Below the pieces are notes generated by a model. That model was not told the DNA's origin. It saw nothing but the letters and a program-made list of their open reading frames with translations, and ran no database searches. A DNA stretch of 64,000 nucleotides from Gremmenia infestans (taxonomy: Eukaryota > Ascomycota > Leotiomycetes > Helotiales > Hamatocanthoscyphaceae), in the NCBI GenBank assembly GCA_032629725.1, contig JAFEVB010000023.1, forward strand, positions 620,001-684,000, given 5' to 3'. Positions 56,529-64,000 of the stretch are shown here, piece by piece. Positions within the stretch are counted from its first letter, which is position 1. Each line of letters opens with the position of its first letter. Both the position numbers and the translations under genes were made by a program.

Positions 56529-58164
56529 TCAGTCAACCATTGCAACATCCACCTCATTTCCATTCCCATCAAGCACACTTATGCTAAGAGGTCCCAAAGT
56601 CCAATCTTCGAAAGTGACAATCCCTTCCCAAACATCATACCCCGCATTCTGCCCCACGCTCGTAACAGCTACATCATGAAACGTCTCAATTCGAGGACCC
56701 AACGTACCCTCCTGCGCAACCGGCGCCTGAACGCTGATACTCGGCGCTGTCACATTATCTCTCTTCATCATCCGACTCACATAGCCCGATCTCGTAGCCA
56801 CGGAAAAGCCCACAGTGACGGTGGTGTTTTTAATCACTGTGACATTGGTGAGAGAAGGCACGACGAAAGCACCTGATTGCACAAGGAAGCTCTGGGACGA
56901 GATACCGGGCGCAGAAACATTGAATGAGGTGAAGGTTTCTGGCGTCGATATCTGGGTTCTGAATGGGAAGAAAGTGGTAGATCCGAAGATGCTTGAACCG
57001 GTTTTCGACTCAGGTCTGAGAAGGAGAACTTGCTCGTCGAGAGAAGTGGTGAGGTTTAGCGATTGTGGAGCGGCTGAGGTCCCGGTAGCGAGGGTCTGAT
57101 ACGAATTAGTTATTTGATCGATATATGACATAAGACATGCTGCCCACTCTTATGTAGCCAGTAAAGATTAGACTGCCATCATTATCGAAATCGAGAGTTG
57201 CGTTGATGGGTTTAACAGCCATTGGCTCGATGACATCTGATAGCACAACACCAGTTGGTACAGTATCGAGCATCCGCTGAAATAAATTTACACAGGTATC
57301 GAAGAAGCCGTCGCCTTGATCAGCAAGACTAGTCATTGTAGCATTGCTGTCACTTTCGTAGAGCCGGAGATCACTTCGAGATGAAACATTGAAAGAGGTC
57401 ACGAGAGGACCTCCTGCATTCCCCGTGCCATTAAGATATTCGTGAACAACTAAAGTGTCGAAAGTAGCAACAGTGCTATCGAAATGGATCCCGCCACCGG
57501 TGTTGTTCTCGGACACTGCGTCAGGCCCAACAACTGTGGGGAATCCCTCATGATGGACATTTCCCATGGTGTGCCCGCAAGCAGTCAGACCGATCGAATC
57601 GACCTGATTGAATCCAGCACCACCAAAAAACCCCAACGTGTCTTCAAGCGAGGAGTCAGGGGCAGGTACGCCCGTAGCACCCCCTTCTGTTGCATCGACT
57701 CGCCCTCCGCGCAACGGAATCTGAGGTCCGCCACAGTTTCCTACACTCATAACTACTGACAAAGCAATAAAGTCAGCAGTTGCTATTTTCGAACTGACAC
57801 GCGGCCTGAAAAAGCCCATCGAGTCATTCATCGCAGCTCCGGAATTCTCTCCCCTCAAAGTCTCGAAGCCAATGCTAGCATCAAGGCCTCCAGTCCCTGC
57901 TGTTATATTTGCTGTCACAAAGTCGTGAAAGGCGACTCGGATCCATTGTGCTGATGTTATGCGTCCCAAAGTCTGAGCTCCGTTCACGTAGTTGGTGCAT
58001 GGCGTTATAGCATCTATGAAGTCTGATGCATGAGCACCCCGTGTATCGACAAGTATGTGCTCGAGAAGCGATGTTTGCACAGTTGGATAAAAGTAAATCG
58101 AAGACGCGGGAGCAAATAAGTGTAGCAAGTTGAGAATCGGCAACCTCGAGAATATGATTTTCAT
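56529..58164 (-). CDS. Secreted heme peroxidase (plant/fungal/bacterial superfamily) with C-terminal extension
   Basis: Exons 58164-57148 and 57095-56529 (intron 52 nt, GTGGGC...ATCAG) encode 527 aa. A signal peptide lies at about 1-22. The distal heme site is WIRVAFHDF (R76, H80), with the calcium-type GTGGLDASIGFE loop after it, and the proximal site is LTACGHTMGN (H198). The domain ends near residue 320. It has far fewer cysteines than classical class II ligninolytic peroxidases, so it belongs to a divergent ascomycete group. The remaining 190 residues are Ser/Thr/Val-rich and beta-predicted, with several N-glycosylation sequons and no known domain. It probably uses H2O2 to oxidise extracellular phenolics or other substrates; the substrate is unknown. 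Confidence 0.9.
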
Positions 58165-59974
58165 TTTTGCAAATGAAGCTTAGAATTTCCAGCTTTTCGG
58201 AATGGCTCAAGAAAAGTTGACCCGTCGAGCTTTTAACAATACATATCTATACTTGAGCTAGTACATTTTCGAATAAAGGCCCGTGGATCGGTATCCCGAC
58301 CCTGTAGTATGCTCAGAGGTGTACGAATCACAGTGATCCAAAGCTCGAACGGGCATAGCAGGGTGGTACCGAGATACATCAGGTATCGGTAGTAAATGAG
58401 AGATAGGCACGTGAGCAAATTATTTGACTGGTGTACTTTCTCCGACCAAATGCTGAACGTCCTGAATTAGAGAATAATCTGCCTGTTCGCTGCGCTAAAC
58501 AACCCCTCTCTGGTCTATGGTACTGATCGAAAAAGATCTTTTGTGCAGAAAGATGGGATTTTCAGTGTAGAAAGATTTGAACGTATCGAATGCATTGTGT
58601 AGTAATCCTGACATGCAGGTGGACGCAACAAGACTACACCGCCCCACTTTGGACATGAAATCCTTGCGGTTGTGCATCCAAATCCTGGAATAAGAGCGTT
58701 GGAGAGGAAAGAGGGGCCGAGACATAGCATCAGACTGATGAGGGTGGAATGGCTGTTCGAAATGATAATGCTCAAAAGAAGTAAATTTGCCATTAGATCA
58801 CGAAGCAGCGTTCGGGGATGAAAACATATTCGTCACTCCTGACATTGGTGTAGGAGTACCCTGCCCACTTTGGCTTTAAGGTGTTTGAGGGAATATGTAT
58901 AGGGTGCTGGGTGCTCGACTCTTTCAAGTCCTATATCAGCATCATTCGATGTCATCGCTGCGTCAATGTAACGCTCGACATTCTTTCAAATTTGGTCGGC
59001 AAAAGTTTGCCTCTTCGACGTAGGAAGCTTTCGAGAGAAGCAACATGCCAACACACATATCAATGCAAACTCGAGGTGATACGATGTAACATAAGCTCGA
59101 GAGGTGTTGAGGCCCGGGGGACTGGAAACTTTACTGCAAAGATAGGATATTCGGGCGACTGACCGACATATTTGTCCCAGTTGTGAATTAGTAGGAGCAG
59201 ACAGCGCGAACATGATGCGGCGTTGGAGTGACTGAGTTGAAACAAAAAGCTAGACATTTGGTAGATCCACTACTTAGCATGATCATAGACATTCCAAACG
59301 ATAGAAACGGGGGTAGCAGGACTTCGTACAGAAAACTCGAATGGGATAGTAATTTTAAGAAGATATGCACGAAAAAGTGTAGGTGCTGATCGTGGCATAT
59401 TCGATTCCGCGTTTCTGATAGACCAGATCAAAAAGAACCACTGCAGAGGAATCAACCTAGACGGGGGGCTCAAAGTATACGAAATCGAGAGCAAAGACCG
59501 AGAGCGGAAGCGGGAACATGCAGCAGTATTCAAACGCCGGCAGGGTGCATACGATGACCATGATTGGGAACGATCACCGGTGCGTTGCCTTTGGTAGAGA
59601 TATCCACCAAATACTACATGATTGTATGACAGGGGTTCATATTGTCATATAACCTCAAGTTGTTGTCTTGGTCACGACTCAAGAGGCCTGTAGTTGGATG
59701 CGTTTCTGACCCTTGAACGTTCCGTCATTCTACAAAACCGTTCCCTTGGCTTCAATATAACTTCACAGATCGTCAGGAACCGAGTTCCAATTGATGCTCT
59801 GCGTTGGTTTGATGCAGCACAGCAGAATCACGACAGGCTTCTTAGGTTGTACAAATACCGCTGGATCCAAGTTCCACCCTGGCGGATTTAATAGCTCGCC
59901 GGGAATTTGTCGCATTCTAATCATATTCTGGCGAGAGTGAAGCGAGTACCCGTTCTCGTACCGTTCCTCAAAGC
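58165..59974. other. Gene-poor stretch with weak coding traces
   Basis: Short frames on both strands (for example 58881-59162 plus and 59270-59533 minus) look vaguely protein-like, but none has a recognisable domain or coherent splice sites. The region may hold decayed coding sequence. Confidence 0.4.
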
Positions 59975-60657
59975 ATGTCGATCCTGGGGATCACAAGTCC
60001 TGATGATACTATCCACGTAGATTGGGATTGCTACTTTGGTGAGCAAGTGTAACTATGGCTCGTACCCCGCCATGTAGACCCTTTTTTCGGGACCCGATAA
60101 TCGTTCCACGAGGTTCGAATGCGGGATGCAGTGATATGCAGGCTGGAGCCCATCTCCCAAGTATCTGTAGTGATCGCAGAGTAGACTCCTCGAGGCGTTA
60201 CAAACAATGTATCTGCCAACGCCAACACATGCCAGTTTGCGAATACGGGATTCTCAGGAGACGAAGTGTCCGGATTGTGCCTCTCCTTTTTCCCAAGAGT
60301 CTCAATCATCGCCAACTCTTTCAGTCCTTGCGATCATTCTCAGCACAATTGGCTTTCTGAGCGTCATTCTCCTCTTGTTCTGGATCTACAGAAAGGAAAG
60401 AGATTATCGATACAGAGAGACAAATCCTGAGAGGCCTGTCAGTGTAGCTCCTACCTGTAAGTGCAATCACGACTTCTCCTTGCTTAGCAACTGACTAGAT
60501 TGTAGTAGGGAGCATCTACAGTGCCGGTACATTGTTCCCTCCGCCAGCGGTGTTGAATGGTAGCCAGGATCCGCTGAACCCCGGGCTGGGCAACGAAGGC
60601 TTTGGGATTGCATTACATAGGAGGTCTATGTCGATAAGTCGAGAGATGTACGATTAG
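59975..60657 (+). pseudogene. Frame-disrupted Cys-rich single-TM membrane protein
   Basis: Coherent protein-like pieces lie in successive frames: MSILGITSPDDTIHVDWDCYFGE (frame from 59975, stops 60050), NYGSYPAM (about 60051), then a Cys-rich stretch (CRPFFRDPIIVP ... AGAHLPSICSDRR ... QCICQRQHMPVCEY). About 60240 the frame shifts once more to RDSQETKCPDCAS, a TM helix (VLAIILSTIGFLSVILLLFW) and a basic tail. The 3' part is well formed: a 46-nt intron from GTAAGT at about 60461 to TTGTAG leads to a last exon ending SREMYD at 60657. No introns fit the earlier frame changes. This looks like a recently broken gene for a Cys-rich ectodomain/TM protein, or a sequence with indel errors. Confidence 0.45.
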
Positions 60658-61532
60658 GATGCAGAGGTTGAAAGGGGAAGAGAGGAGGTTGAAGTGAACA
60701 GGAAACAAGAAATAATAATATAAGTATAAACCCGTTGATGCATACGAGTACATACCTTGGTCGCTGGCTCCTGCCACATTTTTTATAATGCAGCCACACC
60801 TTCAACTGCACATGGCGATATTACCCACAGGCCGCTTAGTTGTTTATTTTTCACGCTCGGCTGACTTGCCCACAGACTTATTACTGTTACAGGACAGCTC
60901 CGTACCTCCATACCGGTATTAAACCAAAGAAGACGGTCTGTGCGGAAAACGCACTCAACGCGTCCGCGTCTTCCAGCACGCGAGCTGGTTACAGTAAGGT
61001 AGCCTTGTAGCGTAGCTTTTATTGCTTGATAACGTTTCGCGTCGCTTTATTAGTGTCCGGCCATCTGTTGAAAATGTTCTTTCTATTGGTGCCCTCCTTT
61101 GCTGTGGAGCTTTGAAAATTTCGCTAGGTTTAGTGAGTGGGGTTGTGTTGTTTTGAATTTAAAAGTCGGTGAAAGTAGAAAACGAAGTCTTTTCTGTGGG
61201 CCGTACAGCCATTGCAAGACACTTGCCAGTTGTACACACCTAGAGCTTCTCTTCTCCCCCAACAAACGAACCCTTTCTATTGAATACTTCGTGTCTCTAT
61301 GTTAGGGTATTATATTGGATACATGATCCATCGTTGCAGACTTATGCTTATCCCGCATATTGCGGACACCCTGAAACTGATCTACTAAACTGGAACCATT
61401 TCCATTGTAGGGTTGCCGGGCCAGAAAGATCTAGCATTTTCATTAAACCCCCCTGAAAAAGACCTTTTGTCTTTCCTCCCCTTATTTCCATAACTTCAAG
61501 TGAACGTACCATTCGTTTCGACGCCAGCAAAC
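60658..61532. other. Intergenic
   Basis: Promoter side of the CCCH gene; no gene seen. Confidence 0.5.
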
Positions 61533-63912
61533 ATGGCGTTGTCTGCAAATGCGACCAAAGCGTTGGAGCAGGTGAAGATGGTGAGTGCTCGCTATCTAAT
61601 GTCTCGGGTTGATTTCCGTGTAACAGCTACTAATGATAAAATCACTTTTAGGGACTTTATATGCTTTATGGAGCAGATTACTTTACCGAAGACGAATGGA
61701 TAAAGATCGATGGATTAATCCATAAGGGCAAATATATTTTTACCCAAGGCCCTCCAAGAAACGTCCTCGAAGAGGAATTAATGAGCTTTGACGAATCTAA
61801 AGATCCTAAGCCCAGCGACAACGTACACACCGACGCCTCTGATACCTTCGAATTGATTGAAAAAGACTGTACGCAGGTATCAGAGGAGCAAACAACCTCA
61901 CCGACAGCGAGAACCAACCCTACCTCGCCCTCCGAAACCCCCACAGAGACTCCTGCCACGTCTGCAGAGGTATCTTCGGATGAAGAGTCTGCCCATCCAC
62001 CACCACAGCCAACGAAGGAGGGAGACGCCATGGTGGACCTCTCTGAAATGGCTACACCTACTCCAATAAAGACCGTCGAGGAGCCGGTTAAGCCTGCAAA
62101 AACAGGAGTTCCTCCCAACGGCCTCTCTGCTGGATACACCCAAGCGCAGCTTGACGAGGTGAAAGCGTTCAATGCTGGCTTAACCAAGGCTGGCCAGAAA
62201 TCCCGCCCAAAGTACACACAAGAAGAACCATATTCTCACGAATGGTCTGATTCGGGAATAAACGACCCCAAACACGGGACGGAAGAGGTATACCAGGACC
62301 CAGCACCAACCCCCCGTGAGATTCAAACATGGGCAAACGAGGTCAATATGATGGGGGATGTGATTCCTAAAGCTTCATCTGTTAAATCCACTCCATCAAA
62401 CAAAGGCCGGACTGCATCGTCTCTAGCTTCGCCAAAAATGCCATCCAAACAAGCTCTTATTGAGCAGTTCGTGCAAGCCCATGGGCGGCCCCCGAAATCA
62501 ATCAATGACATTTATCAGCCGAATAATGCCGAATATCAAGGACCCAAGCGAGTCGAATCTCGCGCTTCCACTCGAACAACAGCAAGAACGGTTGCTTCGA
62601 AATTCCCCACACAGCCCAAGAACTTTGGCAAGGTGAAACTTGATTCGATTTACATCGCGCAGAGCAGCTCTCCCAAGACGAATCAGATGACCCTCGAAGT
62701 TACTGCCGGTGACCAAATTCATGTTTTAAAGCTAGTATCTGGCAATGTTTATAACGGGATGAACCTTCGGACAAAGGAGACTGGGCAGTTCCGAGACTCC
62801 ATTTTCAAGAAAGATGCTGCGGCACAGTTGATTGAACAACAACAGCAGATAGCTCAGAAAAATCAGGCTATGGCTGTGAGAAAGCGTGCACCCAGTGTCA
62901 GCACGACTGTGTCCAGGAGATTGGACAGGGTTGAACACATGAACGCTGCCGAATGGGATGAATTGCCCACTGTCACGCGTCCGAAAACCGTTGCTCCTAC
63001 TCCAACCCGTCCAGCCGTCGGTGGGCTGGCAACTTCTCGTTTTGCCTTGCTTGCGGACATGGATTCCAAGAGCGAAAGTTCAGAGCAGCAAGATGTCGTG
63101 CCAGGCATGACTCATGAGCAGATAGAGAAGCTTGTTGATGAGAAGGTATGCACGATTACCCCGTTATGCTATGAAATACTGACTTGTTCAGTTTGACCAA
63201 ATTCTCAAGTCTAGGAACATGAATGGAAGCCGCGGTTCGCCTCAGCCTCAGCCTCCCACCGGACCCTCCCGCAAACGCACCATTGGGAAAGAGCCCCTTC
63301 AGGCAGTGGCACCTAAGACAGAGATATGCTGGTAAGCTTTCGGAAAGCAGAATGCGGCTCATAACTACCCTTCTGATATGAAAATCGCTAACTCAACTCA
63401 CCTACAGGTTTTGGGGAACCCCCAACAAAGAGTGTCGGTTCACAGCAGAAGAATGCCGCGACCTCCACTCTTTCGTCTCCACCTCCGGGGACCCCTCAAA
63501 CCTACGCATGGGCAAGCCAACATGGGGTGCCCTGGCGGACACAGTCCCTGCTGCCGCTGCCGCTCCGAAAGCCGGTCTCACCTGTTACTTCTGGGCCACG
63601 ACTGGCCGTTGCCAGAACCCGACCACCACCTGCAAGTATCTGCACGAAAAAGGTACTTTGGGCGTAGCACGACCGCCTAAGGGTTACAGGATCTCGGGTT
63701 TACATAAAGATCGGTCTCAGTGGAGGGAGGAGGTTAGTAAGGAGGGGAATGAGTGGGGTGAGACGGATGAGGGTGAGGAGGGCGAGTTGGTGCTAGAAGA
63801 GGTTCAGACATGGGGTGGCAATGGATGGGGTGACGAAACTTCAGATAAGTACAAGCCTCCTCATATCAAGGCTCTTGAGGAGCACGCGAAGACTGAATTT
63901 ACTGGATGGTGA
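61533..63912 (+). CDS. CCCH-type zinc-finger protein
   Basis: Exons 61533-61580, 61652-63145, 63192-63331 and 63408-63912 (introns 71, 46 and 76 nt, all with consensus ends) encode 728 aa. The N-terminal 40 residues form a compact unit (LYMLYGADYFTEDEWIKIDG). A long Ser/Thr/Pro/Glu-rich disordered region follows (about 60-450) with one denser island near 335-390 (KVKLDSIYIAQSSSPK, VLKLVSGNVYNG). Two CCCH fingers sit near the C-terminus: CX9CX6CX3H, whose first Cys is on exon 3 and whose remaining ligands are on exon 4, and CX8CX6CX3H (TCYFWATTGRC...CKYLH). The end is acidic, then KPPHIKALEEH. CCCH proteins of this type usually bind RNA; a role in mRNA handling is likely but unproven. It is intact inside the window. 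Confidence 0.92.
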
Positions 63913-64000
63913 GAAAGAATAGGGCTGAGAAAAAAAAACATCGTTCGAAAAAGAATGTTTATCAGAAGGAAGGAAATATCACGGAGCAAATTATGAGAAT

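Noticed and set aside
60105..60125. GGTTCGAATGC as tRNA B box
   Set aside because: No matching A box, acceptor stem or cloverleaf could be drawn around it.
60031..60315. 94-codon minus-strand frame over the broken membrane-protein gene
   Set aside because: Looks moderately protein-like, but no start context, introns or domain; the plus-strand Cys-rich/TM reading with an intact 3' intron explains the region better.

Overview
The window is nuclear DNA of a filamentous ascomycete, most likely a leotiomycete-type fungus (an inference from gene content and style; no marker proves the class). The evidence is short introns (mostly 45-80 nt, GTANGT...CTAAY...YAG), single-gene transcription units on both strands, and typical fungal families: a Zn2Cys6 regulator, Tea1-type kelch protein, Kog1/raptor, DUF300 protein, MFS carriers and a secreted aspartic protease. 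All exon/intron models were built by hand from splice signals and reading-frame continuity. No tRNA, rRNA, CRISPR array, intact transposon or operon was recognised.

Layout. 1-5.1 kb is gene-poor: a partial gene runs off the left edge, followed by a weak secreted-peptide candidate, a single-pass membrane protein (2392-3270) and a stop-interrupted coding remnant (about 4.4-4.65 kb). 5.1-16.9 kb holds a pirin with a hydrophobic leader, an intronless protein with basic N-terminus and acidic tail (7477-9351), an atypical SDR and a divergent Zn2Cys6 regulator sharing a promoter with three perfect palindromes, a four-TM protein and a DUF1295 membrane protein. 17.9-24.2 kb carries, all on the minus strand, a seven-exon MFS carrier, an aspartic protease and cytosolic aspartyl-tRNA synthetase.

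25.2-41 kb contains the largest genes: a 1582-residue Tea1-like kelch/coiled-coil polarity protein (minus) divergent from KOG1/raptor of TORC1 (plus), then a DUF300/TMEM184-type membrane protein. 41-47.7 kb is sparse, with only a secreted, repeat-rich, His/Pro/Gly/Thr protein. 47.7-54.4 kb holds a second MFS carrier and ferrochelatase with a C-terminal Cys motif, divergent from KU70 across 438 bp. 55-64 kb has a small probable mitochondrial protein with unresolved start, a secreted heme peroxidase with a long C-terminal domain, a frame-disrupted membrane-protein remnant and a CCCH zinc-finger protein.

The genes do not form one pathway or an obvious biosynthetic cluster. The points most worth following are the intronless basic/acidic protein, the palindrome-rich divergent promoter, the secreted repeat protein, the KOG1 intron with a protein-like frame, and the two genes with disturbed starts or frames near 55.5 and 60 kb.
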